From Bacilli bacterium (lineage in GTDB: Bacteria > Bacillota_I > Bacilli_A > RF39 > UBA660), in assembly GCA_016297695.1 (NCBI GenBank), contig JAEDGC010000053.1, positions 1 to 10,044 of the forward strand: a stretch of 10,044 nt of DNA, read 5' to 3'. The notes beneath the pieces are model-generated. The model had not been told where the DNA came from. It saw only the letters and a list, made by a program, of their open reading frames with translations, and did not search any database. The stretch's first letter is position 1. Every line of letters begins with the position of its first letter. A program made the translations under genes and the position numbers. Shown here one piece after another: positions 1 through 5,471 of the stretch.

Positions 1-163
1 CAAAATCAGTAATACAATCAAATTCTATTTCAGCTATTGCAACTTCAATAATTGTTTCCAATTCATAACTACTATATTTTAATTCGTGAGTTAATGTTAA
101 AAGTTTTACATCATCAAGTCCTTCTGAATTTTCATAACATATTTCTATTTCATAATTATACAT
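1..163 (-). CDS. Hypothetical protein, 3' end cut off by the window edge
   Basis: I do not recognise this protein. The visible 54 residues begin MYNYEIEICYENSEGL and are acidic, with Glu repeated through residues 34-48 (ELETIIEVAIAEIEF), which would form an amphipathic helix. The ATG is preceded by GGGAGGAT, eight bases upstream, and that site lies inside the last codons of the 39-aa gene upstream. Only two bases separate the preceding stop codon from this start, so translation is probably coupled. It is the fourth gene of the operon that starts at the promoter near 970. No stop is seen before base 1, so the full length is unknown. Reality of the gene is likely because of the start site and coupling; function is open. 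Confidence 0.75.
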   Translation of the reverse strand, partial: MYNYEIEICYENSEGLDDVKLLTLTHELKYSSYELETIIEVAIAEIEFDCITDF

Positions 164-165
164 AA

Positions 166-285
166 TTATCTATCCTCCCACCATTCTTTTACTAAACTAA
201 CTACTAAAAGCACTAATGCTCCAACCATTGATATACATAATATTGTTAAACAAAATAATATTATACCTAAACATAAATCTACCAT
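166..285 (-). CDS. Small single-span membrane protein, 39 aa
   Basis: The sequence starts MVDLCLGIILFCLTILC and is one hydrophobic stretch from about residue 4 to 32, followed by a charged tail KEWWEDR. This gives a single membrane span, probably with the charged C-terminus in the cytoplasm. The start has an AAGGAGGA site about six bases upstream, embedded in the final codons of the 69-aa gene, whose stop lies one base before this ATG. Its own last codons in turn carry the ribosome binding site of the next gene. Such interlocking argues for a real, translationally coupled small gene. Function is unknown; small hydrophobic peptides like this can be toxins, holin-like proteins or membrane-protein regulators, but nothing here discriminates among them. 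Confidence 0.75.
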   Translation of the reverse strand: MVDLCLGIILFCLTILCISMVGALVLLVVSLVKEWWEDR

Positions 286-286
286 A

Positions 287-496
287 TTAATCCTCCTTGC
301 TTATGAATATTAATAAAAACATAAATAAAAATGAAAATACATAAAATATAAGAGTTGCAAGTAATCCATTAACTAAACCTAAATTCCAACTAAAAAGAAT
401 TATTAGTTCTATCAATATAATTATTTGTTGAATTAATGGTGCGTTAAAAAATCTTTCCTTTAATTCATTCCAACTCCACTTAAATCTTTCTTTCAT
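287..496 (-). CDS. Small membrane protein with two predicted spans, 69 aa
   Basis: The N-terminal 20 residues are charged (MKERFKWSWNELKERFF), followed by two hydrophobic stretches at about residues 22-38 and 42-66, and a short SKED tail. A hairpin in the membrane with both ends inside is plausible. The start follows AAAGGAGAGGGAAT, a good ribosome binding site located in the 18 bases after the stop of the 134-aa gene, so it is the second gene of that operon. Its 3' end holds the ribosome binding site of the 39-aa gene. No family is recognised. The run of two small membrane proteins in one operon could mean a small membrane complex, which is inference. Confidence 0.8.
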   Translation of the reverse strand: MKERFKWSWNELKERFFNAPLIQQIIILIELIILFSWNLGLVNGLLATLIFYVFSFLFMFLLIFISKED

Positions 497-514
497 ATTC
501 CCTCTCCTTTTATT

Positions 515-919
515 TTAATAAAAATGATATCCAAAGCTATAAGAATATAAACTCTTTTTAAGTTCTTCATCATATCTTTCTTTTATTTTCTTTTCAATCA
601 AATCCTCTAAGTCAAAATCTTCATCATCATCAAGTTTACTATCATAGTCAAACTTAAATTCAGCTTTAAATCCACGTTTTGTTTTTAAATCTACATAACA
701 CATTTCTCTTCCCCAACGACCTAAGTACCATTGATACCAACGTTTTTCTACTTTATTAAGTGAAAATCGTTTTTTAATTTCTTCTACTACTAAGTCATCA
801 ATTTCATCATCTGATAAATTTTCATTATAATGTTCAAAATAAAAACGATTAACTCCATATTCTACAAATATAGTATTCATCGATTCATTAAAATTTTCTT
901 CATTTACATTACTTTTCAT
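515..919 (-). CDS. Hypothetical acidic protein, 134 aa, first gene of the left operon
   Basis: No family is recognised. The protein has an acidic N-terminal half (residues 1-48, including NLSDDEIDDLVVEE), a central aromatic and basic patch around residues 58-72 (KRWYQWYLGRWGREM), and a very acidic segment DDDEDFDLEDLIE at about residues 98-110, followed by a mixed-charge helix and an aromatic C-terminus (YSYSFGYHFY). The start is set by AGGAGGT six bases upstream of the ATG, under a strong promoter at 947-975. It heads a four-gene coupled operon whose next two products are small membrane proteins. There is no hairpin after its stop, in keeping with read-through into those genes. Cytoplasmic location is inferred from the lack of a signal or membrane segment. 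Confidence 0.8.
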   Translation of the reverse strand: MKSNVNEENFNESMNTIFVEYGVNRFYFEHYNENLSDDEIDDLVVEEIKKRFSLNKVEKRWYQWYLGRWGREMCYVDLKTKRGFKAEFKFDYDSKLDDDEDFDLEDLIEKKIKERYDEELKKSLYSYSFGYHFY

Positions 920-946
920 ATTTTACCTCCTATCTTATTTAATTAT

Positions 947-975
947 ATTATACATTATTTTATATCTAAAGTCAA
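947..975 (-). promoter_or_regulatory. Promoter of the 134-aa operon
   Basis: On the minus strand TTGACT (970-975) and TATAAT (947-952) are separated by 17 bases. The -35 box starts four bases after the stop codon of the 46-aa gene, with no hairpin between the two units. This is a near-consensus sigma-A promoter by sequence. Confidence 0.85.
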
Positions 976-978
976 GTA

Positions 979-1119
979 TTATTTTTCAAATTTATCTTTA
1001 ATCCAATCTATAAGATATCCTAGAAATACAGTTGCTAACCACATCACAAATAAAAATAAACCTAATGTCACCCACATCATACACATTAATATACATATTT
1101 TAAACATCATTATAATCAT
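979..1119 (-). CDS. Small membrane protein, 46 aa
   Basis: This short gene begins MIIMMFKICILMCMMWVTLG, continues as an unbroken hydrophobic segment to about residue 37, and ends in a charged DWIKDKFEK tail, so it looks like one long or two short membrane spans with a cytoplasmic tail. It is unusually rich in Met. The ATG lies five bases after the stop of the GIY-YIG gene, and its AAAGGAG ribosome binding site is inside the last codons of that gene, so it is coupled to it and is the third gene of the 355-aa/261-aa operon. Its stop falls only three bases before the -35 box of the next promoter. Function is unknown. Confidence 0.75.
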   Translation of the reverse strand: MIIMMFKICILMCMMWVTLGLFLFVMWLATVFLGYLIDWIKDKFEK

Positions 1120-1124
1120 ATCTA

Positions 1125-1910
1125 TCACTCCTTTTTAAGATTATAGTACATATTATTTTCATACGCTTTTACTTTTTCTATTTCCATAGCTTCCATTTCA
1201 GCCATATGCTTATCGTTTTTACATAAATGTAATATTTTCTTTTCAAAATTTTCTATACCTTTAATTTCTTGATTTTGTTTTAAAAGTCTTCCACTGCCCA
1301 TATACCCATCATTTATATTAGTTGTTTTATGTTTACCTATATATTTCATTCCATTTGTTAAATCTGTTATCTCATATACTATATAGTACATCATTTTAGA
1401 ATTTTGATTTTGTTTTTCAATTAATCTTTCATTTCTTCTCTTTATTTCTTCTTCTAATTCCCTTTTTGCTCTTTCTTCCCAACCTTTAATTACTTTCCAT
1501 TCTTTTGTATCATAAACCTCTTTTTCAAAGTTTTTTAAATTATTTAAATTACCACTTTTTATTAATAATCCACTTCCGATTGCCATATCAAAACAAGGTA
1601 TTTCTTCAAAATATAAAGCATATTCTTTATGCCAAATTTCTATTTCAAATCTATATTCCTTATGTCTTTTTTTAAATATTAAATTTACCCAATCACCTTG
1701 TATTTTTGTAATAATTACATCACCTTCAAAGAATTGACCTAAATCATTTAATATATATAAAACTATCAATCCAATATCTTCATTTTCAGTATTATTAACT
1801 ATTTCACCCATACAACAAACATCGTCTAAATATAATATTTTTTCTTTTTTATAATCTTCATACCCTATACTTCCATAAATATATCTATTCCCATCTTTTA
1901 AAAATAACAT
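1125..1910 (-). CDS. Protein with C-terminal GIY-YIG nuclease-like domain, 261 aa
   Basis: The last 90 residues form a GIY-YIG-type domain of the phage Seg-like kind: YYIVYEIT at 175-182 stands for the GIY strand, KYIGKH at 189-194 for the YIG strand, then DGYMGSGRLL at 201-210, NFEKKILHLC and a Glu-rich helix MAEMEAMEIEK that could hold the metal-binding Glu. The catalytic Arg usually found about eight residues after YIG is not obvious; R208 is a candidate. Residues 1-140 are unrecognised, and 144-170 (WEERAKRELEEEIKRRNERL) look like a charged coiled-coil linker. The start chosen is the ATG at 1910, with GGAGA seven bases upstream and 13 bases after the previous stop; a longer reading frame back to 1991 would overlap the upstream gene and lacks a ribosome binding site. 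Known family members cut DNA as homing or repair nucleases. Here, activity is inferred. Confidence 0.8.
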   Translation of the reverse strand: MLFLKDGNRYIYGSIGYEDYKKEKILYLDDVCCMGEIVNNTENEDIGLIVLYILNDLGQFFEGDVIITKIQGDWVNLIFKKRHKEYRFEIEIWHKEYALYFEEIPCFDMAIGSGLLIKSGNLNNLKNFEKEVYDTKEWKVIKGWEERAKRELEEEIKRRNERLIEKQNQNSKMMYYIVYEITDLTNGMKYIGKHKTTNINDGYMGSGRLLKQNQEIKGIENFEKKILHLCKNDKHMAEMEAMEIEKVKAYENNMYYNLKKE

Positions 1911-1923
1911 AATATCATCTCCA

Positions 1924-2991
1924 TTATTTACTATTATCATATATATACATTCTATAAAATTCATCCCAAATTTTATAATATTCCTCTTCATACTGTAATT
2001 GTCTTAATCTACTCTCATTCATTAAAATAGCTGTTTCAATATTAAATCCACCTTTAGATTTTATTTTTTCATCTATAGATTTTTTATTCTTATCTTGTCT
2101 TTTCTTAGCTAATCCTCTTCTAATATCATAAATATCATTTTTTACTTTGTTGACATCAAAACCATTTAAATAATTTTCCTTGATATACTCTATATCTTTA
2201 GCTAAAAATATTTGAAATGCTTCATATGTATATTTATAACCAAGTACACACAATTCTTCTTTTATATCTTTATCAAATTCTCTTAATTTTTCTATATTAC
2301 TTCTTATATTCTCTTTTTTATTTCCATACACTAAATCATTTCTACTTGTAACACCATATTTTTCACATATTTTATTTTCAATATCTATAACTTGTCTTAA
2401 TTGTATTGTATTAGTATTTAAAATATGTTCTCCATCTCCAAAATCTACTGCAATTTTTACTTTATACCATCTTATTAAATTATCTTTTTTATCTAATCTA
2501 TTCAATGCTGATAAAAAGTTAGAATATAAAGCCGAATTTTCAACTGAGAAAAAGTCTTTCTTTACTATATCCTTATCTTTAAATATAGGTGGCTGATAAG
2601 TAATATTCTTTTTTTCAATAGGATATAATTTCTCTACTAAAGCCATACTTGTTAACCAATTATCAAAAGTCTTTGTACAAAATGTTTCATTAGTAAAATT
2701 ACAATAGCCAACTATTGAATTTAATAATGTTTGTTTTATTAGAAAACTCATACTTTTTTTATCCTCCTTTATATCATAAGTCTTCCTCTTAGAACTATCA
2801 AATTCTATTCCGTCACTACCCATTAAAGTATAATAAACTCTATTTCCTATTTTATTTTTTTCAACAGTGCATACTTTAGAAAGTTTATTAATCAATGTTT
2901 GTTCCCTTTTTCTAAAATTACTATAACTATAATTACATAATTCACATAGTTCTTTAGAAGTATATGTATCATCTTTTAAAATTACTTTCAT
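1924..2991 (-). CDS. Probable DNA-binding protein with N-terminal HTH, 355 aa
   Basis: I do not recognise the whole protein. Residues 9-56 (TYTSKELCELCNYSYSNFRKRE through NRVYYTL) read as a MerR- or winged-type helix-turn-helix, followed by a mixed-charge body. The C-terminal third is rich in Lys and Arg (DIYDIRRGLAKKRQDKNKKSIDEKIKSKG) and then helical. The ATG at 2991 has GGAG eight bases upstream. The gene is the only one here with a long leader (about 100 bases), which carries a 71-bp inverted repeat and a third copy of the same motif inside the promoter, so autoregulation is likely. The 261-aa GIY-YIG gene follows after 13 bases. Alternatives are a transcriptional regulator, a replication initiator acting at the palindrome, or a partner of the nuclease. 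The HTH is fairly clear; the role is not. Confidence 0.8.
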   Translation of the reverse strand: MKVILKDDTYTSKELCELCNYSYSNFRKREQTLINKLSKVCTVEKNKIGNRVYYTLMGSDGIEFDSSKRKTYDIKEDKKSMSFLIKQTLLNSIVGYCNFTNETFCTKTFDNWLTSMALVEKLYPIEKKNITYQPPIFKDKDIVKKDFFSVENSALYSNFLSALNRLDKKDNLIRWYKVKIAVDFGDGEHILNTNTIQLRQVIDIENKICEKYGVTSRNDLVYGNKKENIRSNIEKLREFDKDIKEELCVLGYKYTYEAFQIFLAKDIEYIKENYLNGFDVNKVKNDIYDIRRGLAKKRQDKNKKSIDEKIKSKGGFNIETAILMNESRLRQLQYEEEYYKIWDEFYRMYIYDNSK

Positions 2992-3004
2992 ATATCATTC
3001 TCCT

Positions 3005-3075
3005 TTGTCCTCATAATTGTTCTATAATATATTATATAATATTATATCTATATTATAGAATTGTTATGAGGACAA
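3005..3075. promoter_or_regulatory. 71-bp inverted repeat in the leader of the 355-aa gene (operator or RNA hairpin)
   Basis: Two 27-base arms, 3005-3031 and 3049-3075, are inverted copies with three mismatches, separated by 17 A/T-rich bases. The outer 12 (TTGTCCTCATAA) and inner 10 (CTATAATATA) bases match perfectly. The three mismatches fall in the 5-base segment between them, where AACAATT occurs in the same orientation in both arms. The repeat lies downstream of the -10 box and its foot abuts the GGAG of the 355-aa gene. It may be a repressor operator, an RNA hairpin controlling translation, or a replication or recombination site. Confidence 0.8.
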
Positions 3076-3101
3076 TATATTTTTAATATGTATTTAATTA
3101 T

Positions 3102-3130
3102 ATTATACCAGTTATGTCCTCAAAAGTCAA
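3102..3130 (-). promoter_or_regulatory. Promoter of the 355-aa operon with an embedded operator-like site
   Basis: On the minus strand TTGACT (3125-3130), a 17-base spacer and TATAAT (3102-3107). The spacer contains TGAGGACA (3115-3122), the same octamer found at the outer end of both arms of the nearby inverted repeat. A protein bound there would cover the promoter directly. Confidence 0.85.
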
Positions 3131-3145
3131 GTTAAAATAAAAATT

Positions 3146-3165
3146 GAGGACTATTTTTAGTCCTC
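3146..3165 (-). terminator. Hairpin after the 225-aa gene
   Basis: Stem GAGGACTA/TAGTCCTC, loop of four. On the minus strand it is followed by AATTTTTATTTTAA, a fair U-tract. The stop codon of the 225-aa gene lies 21 bases before it. It is one of two hairpins here not followed by CAG. Confidence 0.8.
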
Positions 3166-3186
3166 TAATAATTTCATTTTCTTATT

Positions 3187-3864
3187 TTATTTATCATTAC
3201 ATCTCCATATTTTCTGTTTTTTCATTCTATTATGCAATTCTTTTAATTTAATTGTGTCTTTATATTTTTTATCTCTAGTATATAGACTTACTAATCTTTG
3301 ATAACCTATATGACGGTATCCTTTTTCAGGTATTGAATAATCTTCTAATTGTCGTTTAGTTACTTCTTCAACTATTTCTACTTGTTTTAAACAATATTCA
3401 TAACATTTATCTAAATTTTTTTCGCTAACTTTTCTATATTTCCAATAAAAATTTATTATTTTATGATAAAAATAATGTAATTGTATTACATCTAAAGTAT
3501 CGGTATATTTCATTGCTTCATTAATTACTTTTAATTTCAATTCATATTGGTCTATTTCATTATAAAAATCATATTTCATTTCACCTTTATATTTCATCAT
3601 GTCTATACTACCAAGCATACATCCTAAAAGTTCAGATTTACAATCTATTTTTCTATATGTTCTTCTAATTGAAGTATCTAAGGTGCCACGACTACTAAAA
3701 GTTTCAGAACTTTTACCTTTATCTATAACAAAATCTTTACTTCTACCTAATGGTTTATACTCTCTCCTAAACATTTCCCTTTCATATTCAGTTAAGTCGT
3801 TTAACCACCAATCAGTTAATCCATATGCTTTTATATCACCTTGTACTTTATAACTCTTTATCAT
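3187..3864 (-). CDS. Hypothetical protein with TPR-like helices, 225 aa
   Basis: No named family is recognised. Residues 1-75 are polar, with a Ser/Thr-rich stretch at 51-68 and a basic cluster RRTYRKID at 67-74. Residues 125-170 are helical (LHYFYHKIINFYWKYRKVSEKN, then CYEYCLKQVEIVEEV). Residues 183-214 (GYRHIGYQRLVSLYTRDKKYKDTIKLKEL) match the pattern of a tetratricopeptide helix pair, in which a bulky helix is followed by a KKYKDTIKL-type turn. TPR pairs normally hold protein partners. The start ATG follows GGGGGAAG and has its own promoter at 3901-3929. The protein is soluble by appearance and ends in a basic tail. A scaffold or regulator role is inference; this could equally be an unrelated helical protein. 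Confidence 0.8.
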   Translation of the reverse strand: MIKSYKVQGDIKAYGLTDWWLNDLTEYEREMFRREYKPLGRSKDFVIDKGKSSETFSSRGTLDTSIRRTYRKIDCKSELLGCMLGSIDMMKYKGEMKYDFYNEIDQYELKLKVINEAMKYTDTLDVIQLHYFYHKIINFYWKYRKVSEKNLDKCYEYCLKQVEIVEEVTKRQLEDYSIPEKGYRHIGYQRLVSLYTRDKKYKDTIKLKELHNRMKKQKIWRCNDK

Positions 3865-3900
3865 ATTAAACTTCCCCCAATCAATTATTTTTATACTTAT

Positions 3901-3929
3901 ATTATATATGATTATTTATACAATGTCAA
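3901..3929 (-). promoter_or_regulatory. Promoter of the 225-aa gene
   Basis: Minus-strand TTGACA (3924-3929), 17 bases, TATAAT (3901-3906). It lies directly after the hairpin of the 35-aa gene. Confidence 0.85.
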
Positions 3930-3948
3930 TACTTTTTAAAAAATTTCT

Positions 3949-3970
3949 GAGAAGGAATTTTATCCTTCTC
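3949..3970 (-). terminator. Hairpin at the end of the 35-aa gene, stop codon in the loop
   Basis: Stem GAGAAGGA/TCCTTCTC with a six-base loop that holds the TAA of the 35-aa gene (3960-3962). On the minus strand it is followed by AG and then AAATTTTTT, a usable U-tract. Confidence 0.8.
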
Positions 3971-4067
3971 TTTCTTTTACCATTTTAAAAATCTTTATAT
4001 CAACTTCCTTCATACAATTATTAGTTTTCAATTTTTCTTTTTTATTTTTTCTAAATATATTTTTCAT
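3960..4067 (-). CDS. Small basic peptide, 35 aa
   Basis: The peptide starts MKNIFRKNKKEKLKTNNCMKEVD and is highly basic in its first 14 residues, with one Cys, and ends in KERE-Gly. It has no membrane segment. Support comes from context rather than from homology: a complete consensus promoter (4091-4119), a good AAAGGAG ribosome binding site nine bases before the ATG, and a stop codon in the loop of a hairpin, exactly the layout of its larger neighbours. It could bind nucleic acid through its basic N-terminus, or be a leader peptide, but nothing else is encoded downstream before the hairpin. Function unknown. Confidence 0.65.
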   Translation of the reverse strand: MKNIFRKNKKEKLKTNNCMKEVDIKIFKMVKEREG

Positions 4068-4090
4068 ATTATCATCTCCTTTATAATTAT

Positions 4091-4119
4091 ATTATACTAT
4101 ACTATTTATATAAAGTCAA
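4091..4119 (-). promoter_or_regulatory. Promoter of the 35-aa gene
   Basis: Minus-strand TTGACT (4114-4119), 17 bases, TATAAT (4091-4096), placed between the hairpin of the 116-aa gene and the ribosome binding site. Confidence 0.85.
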
Positions 4120-4137
4120 TTAAAATTTAAAAAAGCT

Positions 4138-4159
4138 GAGGAGAATATTATTTCTCCTC
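4138..4159 (-). terminator. Hairpin at the end of the 116-aa gene, stop codon in the loop
   Basis: Stem GAGGAGAA/TTCTCCTC, six-base loop containing the TAA (4148-4150). The minus strand continues AGCTTTTTTAAATTTT, a good U-tract. Confidence 0.85.
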
Positions 4160-4498
4160 TATATATTTTTTCATTCTTACATATCCTATTGTTGATATTA
4201 TTGCTATTGGTAAAGTGAAAACTGCATACATTATAAATAATATTGAAGCTACATAATATAATATAAATGATACCATTGCACACCATCTCTTATTAGTTAT
4301 TACTGCTATCACTGAAAATACTGCTCCAGCTATTGTTGTAATCATATGAGGAAATACTATTGCACTTGCTAAACTGCCAACTATAAAATCCATGCCACTA
4401 CCACATATAGTTATATTATAAAAATAACTCATTAGATATATACTATATGCTACACCTAACACCATACTAATTATTAAAGTTTTACTTCTATTTTTCAT
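4148..4498 (-). CDS. Integral membrane protein with four predicted spans, 116 aa
   Basis: After a basic start (MKNRSK) there are four hydrophobic segments, at about residues 7-27, 35-60, 71-85 and 87-108, with a basic loop NKRWC between the second and third and a charged C-terminal end RMKKYIEEK. Both ends are probably cytoplasmic. The start chosen is the ATG at 4498, preceded nine bases upstream by AAAAGGAG; an upstream in-frame TTG at 4507 lies next to that site and is not a plausible start. The leader AAAAGGAGTTGGTAAGT is identical to that of the neighbouring 167-aa lipoprotein gene, so the two control regions share an origin. Small four-span proteins of this sort are common on mobile elements, but no function can be named. 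Confidence 0.8.
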   Translation of the reverse strand: MKNRSKTLIISMVLGVAYSIYLMSYFYNITICGSGMDFIVGSLASAIVFPHMITTIAGAVFSVIAVITNKRWCAMVSFILYYVASILFIMYAVFTLPIAIISTIGYVRMKKYIEEK

Positions 4499-4532
4499 AC
4501 TTACCAACTCCTTTTTTTATTTTTATATTATA

Positions 4533-4561
4533 ATTATATCATCTTATTTATATAATGTCAA
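4533..4561 (-). promoter_or_regulatory. Promoter of the 116-aa gene
   Basis: Minus-strand TTGACA (4556-4561), 17 bases, TATAAT (4533-4538). Confidence 0.85.
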
Positions 4562-4579
4562 TTAAATTTTTAAAATACT

Positions 4580-4603
4580 GAGAAGAAATATTTATTTCTT
4601 CTC
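4580..4603 (-). terminator. Hairpin after the 167-aa lipoprotein gene
   Basis: Stem GAGAAGAAA/TTTCTTCTC with a six-base loop, nine bases after the stop codon. The minus strand continues AGTATTTTAAAAATTT, a broken U-tract. Confidence 0.75.
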
Positions 4604-4612
4604 TATAAAATA

Positions 4613-5116
4613 TTATTCTATACAATAAGTTTCTTCTTTTAAAGTATTATAAGTATCTCCATCAGATATTATAAAAGTTGTTTCTATATTTTTTAAATCG
4701 TCTATTGATTTTACATTTCCGTTTTCTTCACTATCTTTATACCAATACATATTTTCATTTGCCTTTTTATTTCCAGTTAATTCTACATAAAATAAAGGGT
4801 CATTCATCATTCCATCTACACTTGTATTATTTGTATATATCATTAAATGTTTATCTGTTTTATTTTCTACTTGTATTTTATAACCTATTTCTCCCCATTC
4901 GTCTTCATATTTTTCTATTATAGTTGCTTTTACATACTCATTATCCATTAATACTGCATTCATTTCTTTATTTTTACTTTTATCATCTTCTATCTTTTGC
5001 TCAACAATAGGTGAATTTTCTTCAACTTTTTCTACTGCTACATCATCATTATTACAACCAATCATACTTAAACCTAATATTACACCTAAACCTAAACCTA
5101 TTAATTTTTTATTCAT
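4613..5116 (-). CDS. Putative lipoprotein with immunoglobulin-like domain, 167 aa
   Basis: The N-terminus is a lipoprotein signal: MNKKLIGLGLGVILGLSMIGC, with a lipobox MIGC and lipidation expected at C21. Residues 22-52 are a polar acidic linker. Residues 55-155 look like the beta-sandwich domain found in many clostridial lipoproteins (DUF4352/DUF5067-like): KATIIEKYEDEWG, then GYKIQVENKTDKHLMIYTNNTSVDG, then the GNKKANENMYWYKDS segment and ETTFIISDGDTY. In that family the KxxVEN and VSVDG or VSVNG strands are typical. Start at the ATG 5116, with AAAAGGAG upstream; the earlier in-frame TTG is rejected. It would sit on the outer face of the membrane. On a phage, surface lipoproteins often exclude superinfecting phage; on a plasmid they can be accessory surface proteins. 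The role is inference. Confidence 0.85.
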   Translation of the reverse strand: MNKKLIGLGLGVILGLSMIGCNNDDVAVEKVEENSPIVEQKIEDDKSKNKEMNAVLMDNEYVKATIIEKYEDEWGEIGYKIQVENKTDKHLMIYTNNTSVDGMMNDPLFYVELTGNKKANENMYWYKDSEENGNVKSIDDLKNIETTFIISDGDTYNTLKEETYCIE

Positions 5117-5148
5117 ACTTACCAACTCCTTTTATATTATTTAATTAT

Positions 5149-5177
5149 ATTATACATTATATTTAATCTAAAGTCAA
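5149..5177 (-). promoter_or_regulatory. Promoter of the 167-aa lipoprotein gene
   Basis: Minus-strand TTGACT (5172-5177), 17 bases, TATAAT (5149-5154), preceded by the TAC common to several promoters here (TACTTGAC). Confidence 0.85.
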
Positions 5178-5197
5178 GTATTTATTTTGAAATTTCT

Positions 5198-5216
5198 GAG
5201 GACTATTTTAGTCCTC
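5198..5216 (-). terminator. Hairpin at the end of the first 50-aa gene, overlapping its stop codon
   Basis: Stem GAGGACTA/TAGTCCTC around three bases; the TAA (5208-5210) is inside the hairpin. The minus strand continues AGAAATTTCAAAATAAA, a weak U-tract. The paralogous gene at 6124-6276 has the same hairpin with a compensatory base-pair change. Confidence 0.8.
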
Positions 5217-5360
5217 TAACTTTGGTAATAATGCTAAAGGTATTAATGCAAATAATCCAAATAATAAACCAGCTATACTCCATCCTACTACATTTCTATT
5301 TTTATTATTAGCTAAAATCCCACAACATACTGCCCATAAAATCCAAAATAATAATTCCAT
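5208..5360 (-). CDS. Small membrane protein, 50 aa (paralog 1)
   Basis: The sequence MELLFWILWAVCCGILANNKNRNVV continues through GWSIAGLLFGLFALIPLALLPKLED. There are two membrane spans (about residues 2-17 and 26-45) joined by a basic turn NNKNRN. This layout, with an aromatic first helix, a turn ending in Asn/Lys/Arg, then GW and G-L-x-F-G and a Pro near the end, is that of a widespread group of uncharacterised two-span bacterial membrane peptides. About half the residues (27 of 50 by my count) are identical to the second 50-aa gene at 6124-6276, and both end PKLED. The ATG has AAAAGGAG upstream and its own promoter. Function unknown. Confidence 0.85.
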   Translation of the reverse strand: MELLFWILWAVCCGILANNKNRNVVGWSIAGLLFGLFALIPLALLPKLED

Positions 5361-5391
5361 AATACCAACTCCTTTTATATTTTATATTATA

Positions 5392-5420
5392 ATTATATCA
5401 TACCATTTATATAAAGTCAA
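5392..5420 (-). promoter_or_regulatory. Promoter of the first 50-aa gene
   Basis: Minus-strand TTGACT (5415-5420), 17 bases, TATAAT (5392-5397). Confidence 0.85.
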
Positions 5421-5430
5421 TATAATAACT

Positions 5431-5464
5431 GAAAAATAGAAGAATTTTTATCCTTCTATTTTTC
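5431..5464 (-). terminator. Long hairpin after the 187-aa lipoprotein gene
   Basis: The stem has 14 pairs with one mismatch at DNA level (G-U in the minus-strand RNA) and a six-base loop. It is the longest stem of the set. It starts seven bases after the stop codon and is followed by AGTTATTATATT. Confidence 0.8.
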
Positions 5465-5471
5465 TATTTAT

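Noticed and set aside
830..1138. Plus-strand open frame of 102 codons
   Set aside because: It is antisense to the 134-aa gene start, its promoter and the 46-aa gene. The minus strand explains the region with starts, ribosome binding sites and a promoter.
1911..1991. Longer start for the GIY-YIG gene at 1991
   Set aside because: It would overlap the 355-aa gene by 68 bases and has no ribosome binding site, whereas the ATG at 1910 has GGAGA at ideal distance.
3151..3180. Tiny minus-strand frame MKLLED ending in the hairpin at 3146-3165
   Set aside because: It is only six codons with no ribosome binding site. Its likeness to the PKLED ends of the 50-aa proteins is explained by the hairpin sequence.
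3599..3853. Plus-strand open frames at 3599-3853, 4678-4923, 5765-6037 and 8611-8817
   Set aside because: Each is fully antisense to a well-supported minus-strand gene and lacks a ribosome binding site.
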